A DNA stretch of 64,000 bases from Allodiplogaster sudhausi (lineage: Eukaryota; Nematoda; Chromadorea; Rhabditida; Diplogasteridae). The stretch spans positions 1,075,001 to 1,139,000 of the forward strand of contig CALZFC010000090.1 of assembly GCA_945643635.1 (NCBI GenBank), read 5' to 3'. The position numbers were made by a program, and so were the translations under genes. The notes beneath the pieces were generated by a model. The model did not search any database and was not told the DNA's origin. It saw only the letters and a program-made list of their open reading frames with translations. Positions 43,061 through 55,500 of this stretch are shown piece after piece. Positions within the stretch are counted from its first letter, which is position 1. Every line of letters starts with the position of its first letter.

Positions 43061-45998
43061 GATATCCGAAGTCACGCAACAACCAGACAAGACTCCCTCT
43101 GAGAACCCGGCCGCCTATATCGCTCCGGCCACCAATCGGGGCGGACATAACGGAACGTCAGTTATACCTATAAAATGCATCTCCTTCTGTTAAGTCCATA
43201 ATTTTAATTCTTCATGCAAAATGTTTCCTTTTTAGTCTTCATATGAAGACGTGGCAGAGAAGAGAGGAGACCGTAGTGGTTCAGCAAGTCCAACATGGAA
43301 GAGTCCAGAAGAAGAAGAAGCAAAAGAAGACCCGGAGAGGACAAAAGGGGTTATTTTTTGGTTACCCATTTCCTCTTAACACTAGTCGAAAAAGTCTTAT
43401 ATGCTAAATGGCTATTTGTAGCGGTAACTCTTCGAATGGCCAGACTTCCTTTGGACCACCGTCTCTTGCTCAGCCGCACTTCCCAGCTCAGATCGCACCT
43501 AACGGCCACCCTTTCAACTCCAACAACATTCGAGGAAGCAAGGTTGTCATTGTCCACAATTACCACACTCATTTCTAGATTATGTTGCTAGGTCTTTTTT
43601 TTACTTCCAAATTTATTTATGATTTTCAATTCTTCAAATTCCATCAGTATCTTAAGATTGTTAGATTTATGTCTTAGAGAATGATTGAATAATATAGAAG
43701 TTCTTAGTCCGATTCGTTAGAGAGATAGATTCAATAAGAGGTTTCTTTTTTGTCATTACATGCTCAGGTGATCGTTAGACAGGTTTTTTTGACGGGTTAT
43801 TTTGTGATTCTTGTGAGCTTTACTTTCGTGTCTTTTCTACTGTTGAATTCCCCCCTCCTTCCTCGAATGGTACATCAGTTTGTGTGTTGTTTACTTTTTT
43901 TGTTTTTACTAATCCCTTCTCCCCCTGACATTCCTCCCGGATTAAGTGTTTCTGATGTTTTAGATTTTTGAGAGTAGTTTCGTTAAATGGCTAATGAAGT
44001 ATGATTGAGAACGCATAACTTCTGCTCATAATAAACTCTCTCACAAAGTGAACACTTATAATGCCAAGGTTAAAATCCTACTGTGGTTCCTATCATCATC
44101 CATTTTAGAGTGGTCGGCTCAGCTAACTACTGTACCTACAGTAGGAGGTTGGTGTAATTAAACATAGTAATCCTATCTTAACTGCTAACTCTGAATCCTA
44201 TCTTGCAGAGTTTCGTAACTGGGTGCAAATGTCAACTCAACCGACTCGAACTACGAAGCACTCGATGTTCTACAGGTTCGATTGATCTAATTAAACTTTT
44301 TTTTAGGATTTAGGGTACGAGTTGGCCATGCAAGTTGGCCAACTCGACTCCACGCCTCACGGATCTTCACGCAAACGCGGTTCGTTCTTCCTCTCTTTGT
44401 AGCATTCTCTCTCTCTCTCTCTCTCTCCTCTCTCTCCTTTTCCAGCCGTCTACAATGATCTGAAGAGGACGGTCAGGCCAGCGCATCTCTGACGATCACC
44501 TCTGCCGGAGAGCTGAAGAAACCCGACAGCGGATATAAGGTGTGAATGGGAACACGGTAGTAGCGGGTTACTGTAGCCTTTATTTGTTCTGTACAACGCA
44601 TACAGAATGATTCAATACCTTTTGTTATCAAATCTGGATTTCAAGCTTCCTTATCTCCTCTGCTCGGGCCAAGACATCATCGAGAATGCGAAGCAGTCGA
44701 CTCCAGAGGTACATTTTTCCCTCTCTAATTATGCTTTTTGCAAAGCCTTTGATGGACTAGACAATGTGCTCAAGTATCTCTACCTCTTCCCCCACTCTCT
44801 CGTACTCGTTGTTTGTCTGTCTCGCTCTCTCTCTATCATATCTTCTTCTTTCTATGCAGGATGTCTTCAAGAAAAGTAGCGGCTGGACGGATACCAGCAC
44901 CCTCCCTCCTCTCGCATCAAGGATGTTGTCGGTAAGTCCGCCGAGTAGCTCTTTCGAGAGCGAAAGGGGCTTGACAACATTTCCTAGTTTGTTTATGTTT
45001 GTTTACTTTTGTAATTGTCTTTAATTTTTCATTTTACTCGGTATAAAGAATTTATGTTTTTTTCGCGATTTGTGAGAAATTCCTGCTCAAAATGAGCATA
45101 TTCTCACAGTTTCGGAAACATATTTGATTCCTTTGTTGTTGAATAAAGCCTTCTTTAATCTCTAATAGTTGTTCAAGTTGAACGAAATTGGTAAAATGCC
45201 AGGTTCAACCCGTTAGACCATCGCTCGAGTTCAGTAGTATGCTCGATCGCGACCGGGATTGGCAAAATGCCAAGAATTATTCTAAAATGAGATGGTAGAG
45301 AGGTTACGCGTGACGAAAAATCAATCGTGCCGGGTGTGTTTTAATAATTGGGTCACGTAGGGAGCCCAGGGGGCCCGGATTGGACTCCATTGGACTGCAC
45401 CGATCCCAGCGCTGTGAGAAGCTCGACTCCGTAATCCGAAGAGGGACGTTAGAGTGGCGGAGGATGAGCTGGAGAAGGTTTTCCATCCTTTTATCCATTT
45501 TTCATACATCATCTTTGTGTAACACCTAAAAGGAAGAATATACGACATATTTCGCTGCTTGTAGGTGAAAGGCTCGGTTAAGAGTCAGAAGAGAGAGGAG
45601 GCGAGGCTGCTCAGACGCGTTGGGGAGATCAAGAAGGAAAAAGAAAACTCGCCAAGATTTTTACCCTTTTGTATACTTTTGCAATTCGATTATTTTCGAT
45701 TTTACCTTGTGTTTTTCATTCATTTACCTGTGGTAACTAAGTAAAGAAAAAAATTTTTTCTTGCTCGTAGGTGAAGGAGTGGTTGAAGACGAAGAAGAAG
45801 GAACAAGAAAGAATGGAGTAGGAGATCAGAGCAGTCTCGGAGGACTTGAAGGTCTTGGCCGGAGAAGAAGACCGCTTCACGAATCGACGCGGCCTGCTCA
45901 AGGAGGCAATTAGGAATGCCCGCAGGGCTCTAAGAGGGGGGAGGAGAGTGAAGAAGATGACGAGGATGAGGAAGAGGAAAAAGAGGATGATTTAAAGT
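43061..45998 (+). pseudogene. Downstream exon cluster of the same gene, with breaks
   Basis: Likely exons, each after a T-rich AG acceptor: 43,061 (ISEVTQQPDKTPSENPAAY), about 43,237-43,350 (SSYEDVAEKRGDRSGSASP), about 43,421-43,541 (GNSSNGQTSFGPPSLAQPH), about 44,309-44,381, 44,447-44,540, 44,864-44,931, 45,566 and 45,770. The last part is Lys/Glu-rich coiled coil (KSQKREEARLLRRVGEIKK) ending in a very acidic tail. Breaks: TAG at 45,819-45,821 inside the last exon, and the acidic tail is only in frame if the six-G run at 45,936-45,941 shifts. Several exon joins do not keep phase, so either the model is wrong or the gene is decaying. Confidence 0.35.
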
Positions 45999-46334
45999 GA
46001 CACACTCACTCACCGCACCCTTTTTTTACATGTTAACTGTTGCATGCCCCATTCTGTTTCCTCTCATCCTTTGTTCACTCTCTCGATTCTCGGCTCATTA
46101 GGCAAAGGGCAAAGTGTTTCGTGCTCAAAACGGTATTATGTTACTCAGATCTCGTTTTTGTTGCTTTGTGGCGCACTCTCTTGTTTCTTTGTATGCATAC
46201 ACTTAGCTTAATATCCAATTATTTCTAATTGCACGTTAATACGTTTATAATACTTAAGTATTACTTTCTAAGCTATGTTAAGTGTTCTACTAAACTTTTC
46301 CAACGATTTCAGGCTTTTCTCAACAGGGTAAGTG

Positions 46335-48195
46335 ATGGAAAATCCACATGACGGTGGTGCTGTCTCAGAGGTGGATGTTGAAAATCCACAAAACGGTGGT
46401 GCTGTCTCAGATGTAGATGTTGAAAATCCACAGAACGGTGGTGCTGTGCGTGTCGTGCACTCTCCCTCTGTTCGTGGCCATGCCGTGCACTCTCCCTCTA
46501 TTCGTGGCCATGCCGTGCACTCTCCCTCTATTCGTGGCCATGCCGTGCACTCTCCCTCTATTCGTGGCCATGCCGTGCACACTACTTTCACGTCGTCTCC
46601 TTCGGTTTAAACCGCCTCAACTCCGAGCAGACGAGGCGTCACTCGGGATCGCCTTATAGAGTTCGAGACGAAGCTGAAAGAACGAGAGAAGCAGGTTGCG
46701 AGACGAGAGCGCGAAGTGGATGTCAGAGAACGGGCAATGTCCAAGAGAGAAGCAGAAGTGGGCGCAAGTTAAGAGCAGCAGACCGCGAGGGAACAGCAGC
46801 AGGCGAAAGAACGAGAGAAGCAGGTTGCGAGACGAGAGCGCGAAGTGGATGTCAGAGAACGGGCAATGTCCAAGAGAGAAGCAGAAGTGGACGCAAGGGA
46901 AGAGCAGCAGACCGCGAGGGAACAGCAGCAGGCTGCGAGAGAAACTAAAATAGCCGCGAGAGAATCCGAGTTATTGTCCACAAAAATACGCAAACGAACC
47001 ATGGTAACTGAGAAGAGCACGCAGACAGTAGAACGAAGAGGTGGCGGGAAGCAGCTGCAGCCTCTTTCTTCTGCGAATGCACGAGCTCGCCGGTATGGGC
47101 TGAAAAGACTTGTCGTCCACCCAATGCTCTGGAATGTGCCGATCAAGCGATACATCCCTCCGTCGTTGCACATCTTCATGGGCGTGGCAGAGAAGCTGTT
47201 CATCACGCCATTGAAGGAGATGGCACTGAAATTAGATCATGGTGGTGCCCCTCTGGGAGGCAAAGAAAAGAGAGAATTGATCAAGAAACTGTATGCAGAG
47301 ACAATCGAACTTTCAGAACAGATTGAAGAATTGGAGAGCAAAGATAAGAATGCCAGCATAGCTTTAAGAACTCTGGCAGCAATTAGCAGACTAATCGTAC
47401 CCAGCCATCAGACACGCAAACCATGCAGTCACTACTGCCTGCTACGACACAGAGAATCAGAGAATATGCAGGAAGACATAAGAAGCAGCGTTGAATGCAA
47501 TGTATGCGACAGATCAATTCACTTCTGCTGCGAAGGGCTATTAACATCGAATGACATTGCAAGGCAAATGCATGAAGGTGAAGGAGTTACGTGTCGGGTG
47601 TGTTCTGGTTTCACGTCAATCGCGGAGATACAGAGAGAGATGGAGAGAGTACATGCAGCATCGACAGACGAGAGTGCACAGCTGAGGGTTCACTTGGAAG
47701 AAGCTAAGCGAAAGCTTACTGAAGCGAAACAAGCTGTTTCCTATGACGGGATTCACTACAAGGCACTAGAAAAAAGGTTTGACTTCCAAGCATACTACCA
47801 AGACCTCACAGGAAATCACATCATGAAATGTTTGAAGGAAGGAGCACCTGAGAAGCTTTGGTCTGCTTTCCAGCAGACTCCGGAGGTGCTGAACAGAGTG
47901 GAAGCAATGAAGCTGCTAGGGCTAATAGTGAAGTACGCAACATCGCGTGACTTCAAGGGCAAAGAAGTCGTACAGCTGCAGCTAGTCCTGAAGCAATTCG
48001 AAGAAGTGTGCTCGAAGCTGGAGAGCCATGAGTGAGCAAGGCATCGAATCGTTATATGCAGCGTTTAAGAAGCTGGAGAGACAATATGCTTGCATAAGGA
48101 GCAAGGAGAAGCGCTGGAGGGCAATTCTAAAACACTTCACCATCGCATCTGGAACCCTCTATGGCAGTCACATGCAAGAAGACATCGCAGAATAA
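46335..48195 (+). pseudogene. Transposase-derived gene with PHD-like finger, inactivated
   Basis: One frame runs 46,335-48,035 with two in-frame TAA codons (46,608-46,610 and about 46,771). It codes 14-residue and 11-residue repeats, a charged coiled coil with a duplicated 129-bp unit (46,681-46,937), PPSLHIFMGVAEKLF, a PHD-like set of pairs (CNVCDRSIHFCC ... CRVC), and FQAYYQDLTGNHIMKCL. After a frame change at 48,029, MSEQGIESLYAAFKKLER and YACIRSKEKR follow to TAA 48,195. These blocks match the C-terminal half of a DDE-type transposase-like family common in nematodes and cnidarians, recalled from family knowledge. The stretch that normally lies between the last two blocks is missing, consistent with an internal deletion. 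Confidence 0.65.
46373..46590 (+). repeat. Two in-frame coding minisatellites
   Basis: A 42-bp unit (GTTGAAAATCCACAAAACGG and following) occurs about 2.5 times, followed by a 33-bp unit (CTCTATTCGTGGCCATGCCG and following) about 5 times. Both lengths are multiples of three. The 33-bp copies are nearly identical, so the array is young. Confidence 0.85.
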
Positions 48196-48199
48196 CCAC

Positions 48200-49207
48200 T
48201 AGCAGTAAGATCGCTAAAACCCAGAACCCAACGGCCCTCGTTAGAGCCAAAATCCAAGATACTAAGTGAATAAAGTAGACGCTTATCGCACATAACAAGA
48301 ACATTAATGCTATAAACAAGATATATTAAAAAAAAGGTCGAACTTGTTCGAAATGCACTTCCAGTCCTTTCGAAATTCCAATTGCCGATGCATTAATCGC
48401 CATTTAGGTAGCCGAGAGACAGGCGCGGAAGGAAGCAGACGGTAAAGCTATAAGTATTCCACAAGCCAACAAGAACAAACGAGAATAGAAAACGAAATAT
48501 GCTTGAATAGCTTATCTAATCTAATCTGGCAACGTAGTGTAGCTGGCAGCTCGAACGGAAGATCATGAGTATGCAGCACGCTTCATCCAATGCGCAGAAC
48601 GTGAATTAAAATATATAAAAAAAATTGTTTAATTACTTCGTAAACAAAGAAAACCACATTAATTGGAAGGACGCTGAAAGAAATTAGACGCTACAGCTGC
48701 ATATTAAGTGCTACCGTAAATTTCTAAGTGAGATTCCCGAATCTAAGTGAGATTCCCGAATGAGGCATACTGTAACACCAAAAAGTTTTCCAAAGGTCGT
48801 CTTGACTCCCCGTGGGCCGCATCTTCGTCGGCGATGTCGACTATTCGACGCGCCGTCGTGACGGGATACAGCGCTAATGTTAGTATCTTCCTCTCTAGTA
48901 CCTCAGTTGCACAGTTCCAACTCACATCTTTGCTTACCGAGTAAATGATCAATTTGAAGATGAATGATTGTGAAACTCCTTGTATTCCTTCCTGCCCTGA
49001 GGTATATATATTGAACTTGGTGATGGCGAAATTCTGAGCCCTTTTGTTCTTCACAAGTAGGCAATCGATGAATTCCCTGCTCCCTTGTTTGTATGACGAA
49101 GTATTCTCAGCTAATTTTCGCACTACAAGTAAATAACGAACTTGTTATTGAATGATGTTGCTATCGTTTGAGAAGAATCGTTTAGTTCTCATGACCTCGC
49201 TTTGCAG
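48200..49207. other. Intergenic stretch
   Basis: No gene supported. A 19-bp direct repeat (AAGTGAGATTCCCGAATCT then again) lies at 48,727-48,763. Confidence 0.4.
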
Positions 49208-49557
49208 GGTGCTTCCCTGGAAGTGTGGGATCTGACGCGCCTAGAACCCGTGACGATTGAGCAAGCTTCGGACAAAAGAACTGATCTCTTGGTCAGTTCA
49301 GATTCTCGCTTTACCTTAAGCAAATTGGCCAGCTTAAGTTTCTAACGATCAGTTGTACGGTGGTTTCTCCGCTAAAACTCGGTTGGGGTTTACCATAAGT
49401 GGGTTTTCTCCCGAAATTTCATCGAAATTCGACTTGGGATGGGATTCCAGGAAGGCCCAAAGTCAAAAGAGGGGCCTTGAAATGCGGCAGTACCTTTTTA
49501 ACCATAGGAATCTTTTGAAGAGAGAATCTCTTTTGCTTTCTTAATCTTGCTTGCAAG

Positions 49558-52500
49558 ATTTCGAATTCCTTCCTCAGCGTTACCTCGCTCCGTCTGCACG
49601 CGTCGGCGACATTCTCATCGAGTTCGGAGACGGTCGTCCCCTCGAAGTTCTTGCTGACGGCCAACTTTCGAAGAGGGACATCGCACCGTGCGAGAATTAC
49701 CAAGCACCCGCGGGCCTTGCTGTGGTTAGGAGATTGCTCAATCTTGGTCATTTGTTGTTTTTCAACCAGTGCTTCCGCTTGAATTTCAAATAGGGCTTTC
49801 CTATCCTTGAAGAAGTTTTACTTCGCCGAATCAATATAGAGTAAATGTCGTCATTGATTTAATTAAAAATTATGCTTTGCACTCCTTAAAGATTAAAAGG
49901 TTTCCTATTTTGTCGAATCAGAATAGAGAAAAAAAGAAAAAAAACGGCTCGTAATGCGTTGACAGAATCGAATTCATTTTTTTTTTCGTTTTATTTTACC
50001 ATTCTTGATATATAAAATGTGCTATCTGACGAATTCTCAGAAATGATGACGAAATCAATTTTTTTTTAAATATATTTTCTTCAGATACGAACAGTGATCT
50101 CCTTCCGCGCTCAGGACAACATGCGCATCATCATTGTGAATGGTGGTCGTCTGCTCTACTCGAATGACGCTGCCGGGCCGGTTTTCATGAGCGAGAAATT
50201 TTACAGGACACTCGTGTCAGCATGTGATGAATCTCTCATTATAAAAATTTTGACTATTCACCAGAAGGAAAAGAAATTCTTTTTATAGAGAAAGTTGAGA
50301 TACAAATAGTTGTTACTGTAATTTGAAAAAGAATTGGAAAATTGAGAGCTTCTTCCTTGATCTGCTTCATTGTTATCCTGAAAGCTGTTTGACGTAGAGT
50401 TCATACCTTAAAAGTGGTTAAGGTCACTATTTTCCTGCTCATTTTAAACAGTGTTCATTTCTAATCTAGTGCCGAATTTTTCTTCTTCAGGGAATCTTCG
50501 CAGGAGCATGTCGGGCATGCTTTGGTCTATGCCGTATTGTGAGTTTTATTTTTCTCTTCCAAGCCCAATTAATTCAACAATTAATAAGCCACAATATGGT
50601 TTATACGAGTATTATTATTAAGTGGAAGTAAAAAAAAAAGCAGAGCTGTCGACCATTTTTTTTCTTATTTGTAAGTGAATAAGATGTGCTTGTCATATTT
50701 AGCACGCCCAAGATGTTGTCGAGAGCCAGAGGAGGTCGCCCAGTGAAGGCCTTCTGGACAGTGGATGAGAAAAGAAGTGCTCTTCTCGTTCAGAACTACG
50801 AGGAGGACCAGGAAGTCAGTTTATTATTTTTTTTAATTTTATAAAACTATTGGTTCATCCGCTCATTCAACGGATATTTCCTTGTAATGTGCAATTATCG
50901 GACTAATTATGTACAATTTACTTCCAAAAACATAATATTCTAAAATAATTATATAATCTTCCTTGTTTGATCGCTCTTTATTATAGATGCTGTCGATCTC
51001 CCACACTTCTCTTTTCTTGGATATCCCGGGAGTTGTCGTTGAAAGGTTGGTGGTTTGTTGAGTTATGTTCAAAAATCGATTCGAGATGATGCATAGCTCA
51101 ATTAAGAACATTTGAAATAAAGGAACAAACATTGTAGGAAAGGCTCACTCAGCCTATTGTGGTCGCCACAACTGCGCGGACTTGCCTTCTTTCACGCTTA
51201 CTCTTCAAGGCGAACTACTCCCGGGTGCTGGATCAAGTTCACTGCCAGGTTCCTCTATCAGAAAAGGCTAATTGTAAGTGCATAGAGGGAGGGTGGGGGG
51301 AATAGCTAGGAAGACCTATTTCAGCACTGGGGCTAGCAAGAATGGGAGCATACTCGAGATTATGAGATGACGTCATCATTCTAGATATGCCACGGGAACA
51401 ACTACGATCCCACAGTTCAAAGTGGACAGTTGGGAGCCGCTTGAAGAAGGTCCATTTTCTGTGACCAAGATGCAGTCGGGCCGTGGAATAAGTGTAAGCT
51501 TTAAATTTATTTCTTTAATCTGTTCAGGAGTGGAGATGAGTTTCTCGGCTTTCAAGCTATTTGAAATGTGTATTATATAAGAATTATTGTTTTGAGTAAA
51601 TTATAATTTAAAAAAAAAATGTTTTGTCTACACCATTAATCTTACAATTAATGAAGCACGAATGTTTTTTCCTGACTATTTTAATCTGTTTGAATTTTCC
51701 AAATTATTAAATGGCGTTTTTTTTTTCTAAATTTCAATGTGTTTTCTTGCCCTTGGCTCAGGCAAAAGGGCGCGAATTCAAAAGTGAGTTTTTTTTTTAA
51801 TCTCATTGAAGCTCATTTGCGACCTGGTCTACTGGCGTCTCGTCGATCAGCAGGGATTCATTGCGAGTAACGAACGATATGGCTTCTGGATCAAGATGAA
51901 CGGAAAGCCGCCCGAAGAAGTCAAGGAGGGCGAGCCATTCGAAGGCCTTCTCGAAGTCGTGGTTTTATTTTCTCCCTTAATCTAACGAAAAAGTTTTTTA
52001 AGCCAAAAGAAAAAAAGGAATGCCTGGTTCTTGTATTCCCTTTTTTTTGGAATTAAAAGCAGTGCTTAAGTTGGTCTTACCCATGACAAAGCTGTAACCT
52101 CCGGGACTCAAGGTCCACAATCCTCTCTTTTCCGTACTTCATTCACTTTGTAAGCACCCCCGGGCAGGCCGTTTGTAACCCACGCCCAAGTCGAGAGGCA
52201 GCCACTATTTCAGCACTGATAAAGAGTATTTGTAATGAAAAATACAAGTTCTATTTACCGTCGAAGTAATATATTTTTCTTTACCAGATCACGAGTGACT
52301 TCACAGAGCATGAAGTGGACGTCAAACTGGCTTTCTATCGGCCGCTCCCGCAATGCGGCACGCCATTCCGACCGTTTCCATCGAGGTTAGGAAGGTTATG
52401 TTTGTAAATCATAGGAAAAGCGTAAATTCTGTAGTATGAACAACAGTGCAGAACAAGGTAATGTGCACGACTCTGACCCGGAGAGATACAAACCCTCCAG

Positions 52501-55500
52501 GCCAGTGGGTTCACAGCCAAAGAAATGCTACTACAGTATTCCCCAGTCGGAAATGTTTAAGTTTTTTTTCTTATTTTACCTATGGCTGGCCTGCGGGTTT
52601 TCAATGCAGCCCATTTACAGCCCTTGGTCAGCACTTATGAACAGTGTTTTATATGGCCTGTGAAAATATTTTTAATATTCCTCATCATTTAGAACTTCAC
52701 AAATCCACACGGGCCGCCCAGACAGCGCAGCGTCGAATTCAACTGTGGCAACGTACGTGAGAAAGAGTCGTGAAACATGAAATTCCGCTAAGAATTGCAG
52801 AAATACTTACTGCGGAAATAATCAGATTTTTTTTCTGGTTCGGGTAACTGAATTTTCAATGCAAATAACGAAGAGAACAAAGCGGCGGCAGTAATACTTA
52901 TTGAACTTGAGCATTCTTTCTTTATTTCTTTCTTTCTTTCTTTGTTTCAGTTTGGTCCACTCGGAAACCTCCCACGACAACACTGTTGATCTCTTTGATG
53001 GTCGTGAAACGATTAAGGGAGTCGAAGATACAGATGGACGTGAAACGATACAGGGAACTGATGATACGGTAAGTTTTTTCTTGAAATATCCATGGTCACG
53101 GTAATTATGAGATTACGGTAGCTTGAACCAATCATTACGGTAAATATTGGTGTACAGCAATTGCGATGTTACAGTTATTGTGAGAGTACTGTAGTTGTGA
53201 TATTACGGCAATTATGAGGTTACAGTAGTCGTAAGATTACGGTGATTACGGCAGCTTACTTTAGTACTGGACAGCGGCTTCTTCCTTGAACGGACTCTCT
53301 CTCGGCGGTGCGATGTTTGAGCGAGAAGCCACGGTTGTTCTTCCTGAGGAAGAGCGAGAAGAGGCTGCGAAGAAGACGGAGAGGGAAGAGGAGGAGGAGA
53401 AGGAAGAGGAGAAGGAGGAGGAAGAGGAAAGGGAGAAGGAGGTGGGGGCGACAAAGGGAATTGGAAGAGAAGAAGAGAAGGAAGAGTTCTCGACGATTAA
53501 ATCGAGGTTTTTTTCATTTTATTTTAGATGAAAATATAGATTTGCACATATTTTTTTTTATATATATTCAATCTAGGTTTAGAATTTGTTGTTGAATATT
53601 AAAGGGAAAATGGCAAAAGTTTACGTATGCAATTTTACAACGGATTACTCTTATGATTTTTTGAGATATTCTCTTTCTCATTCTCTTAGTGCGACAGTGG
53701 CGAGAGATGAGGAAAGGGAGGGAGAGGCCGAAGAAGAGGAGGAAGAGGACGAAGCTGATCTGAAAGGAATGGAAGAGCTCAGGGAGGAGGACGAGTACTG
53801 GTCTGCTCGCAGTTACATGTCAGTACTGTTTTCACTCTCTTTATTCTTCTTTTTTTTAAATTTAATATTCATGTTTTATATTTGTTTGATTGAAGATATT
53901 AAATAAAAGGCTATTTTCGCTCTCTTTATTCTTATTGTTTTTTTAATTATTTAATATTCATGTTTTATAATTTGTTTGATTGAAGATATTAAATCAAAGG
54001 TATAACAAGAATGTCCTTAAATAGACCGACATTAGATGTGCGAATTTCTGGTCTAGTTTTAAATTGATGCAAAAAAATTCGTCACCTAATACGGAAACGG
54101 AGATGGCACGCTTTTTTTTGCTCGTTTATGCTTTTGCGAGATCTAATATTTCTGATCAATTGCCTCTCTCTGATTCTTATCAACTTTTCTTTCTTATAGG
54201 GAACCGCAAGTCGAGCGAGCTGGGAGGCAGCGTGAGAGAAGGGCGGAGCAAGTGGAAGAAGACGATCTCAAAGGACTCCAGGAGCTCAGGGAGGAAGACG
54301 ATTAATAATCGATAATCAAAAAAAACTTTAGAAGGATAATGATTTTTATTTTTATTTTATTTTTTTATTGAAGATATTAATGACATTCCTCCTATAAGAA
54401 GTATGGCTTGAAGGGGGCGACATTAAAGATGTTCGAGCTTTTATTATTATTATTAATTGTGGAAAATTTCGTCAACTAATGTAGGAGGGGAGACGGTTCG
54501 TTCCTTTCCTCTCATTTCTCCTATATTGTGAGATAAAATATTTCTCTCACTTCATTAACCGTGTTCACGGATTAATTTTCTCTGATTGCGAACAACTTTT
54601 CATTCTTGCAGGGGACGTCAAGTCGAGCGAGCTGGGAGGCAGCGTGATAGAAGGACAGAGCGAGTGGAAGAGGACGATCTCAAAGGACTGCAGGAGCTCA
54701 GGGAGGAAGACGAATACTGGGCTCGACGCTCTTACATGTATTACGTTTGATCCCTTTATTCTACTTGCTTTTATTTATTCATCTATAAATTTGTTTTTAA
54801 AGTTATTTTTATAACTTGTTTGATTGAGGATATTGATTATATTCCTCCTCTAATAAGTATGACTTGAATGGGACCGACATTATTGTCCTAATTATAAAAT
54901 GTGGAAAAATTCGCCACCTAGGGCTGGAGCGAAGGCGGTTCGTTCTTTTCCTCTCATTTAACCTATATTGCGGGATCAAATATTTTTCTAGCTTCATTAT
55001 ACTTGTTCAACGATTGATTGCCTCTGACTGTTCACAACTTGTCATTCTTGTAGGGAACCTCAAGTCGAGCGAGCTGGGAGGCAGCGTGATAGAAGGACAG
55101 AGCGAGTGGAAGAGGACGATCTCAAAGGACTGCAGGAGCTCAGGGAGGAAGACGAATACTGGGCTCGACGCTCTTACATGTATTACGTTTGATCCCTTTA
55201 TTCTACTTGCTTTTATTTATTCATCTATAAATTTGTTTTTAAAGTTATTTTTATAACTTGTTTGATTGAGGATATTGATTATATTCCTCCTCTAATAAGT
55301 ATGACTTGAATGGGACCGACATTATTGTTCTAATTATAAAATGTGGAAAAATTCGCCACCTAGGGCTGGAGCGGAGGCGGTTCGTTCTTTTCCTCTCATT
55401 TAACCTATATTGCGGGATCAAATATTTTTCTAGCTTCATTATACGTGTTCAACGATTGATTGCCTCTGACTGTTCACAACTTGTCATTCTTGTAGGGAAC

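Noticed and set aside
51769..51783. A small exon (AKGREFK) between 51,493 and 51,812 of the acidic gene
   Set aside because: Including it breaks the frame of the next exon, while skipping it keeps phase 0.
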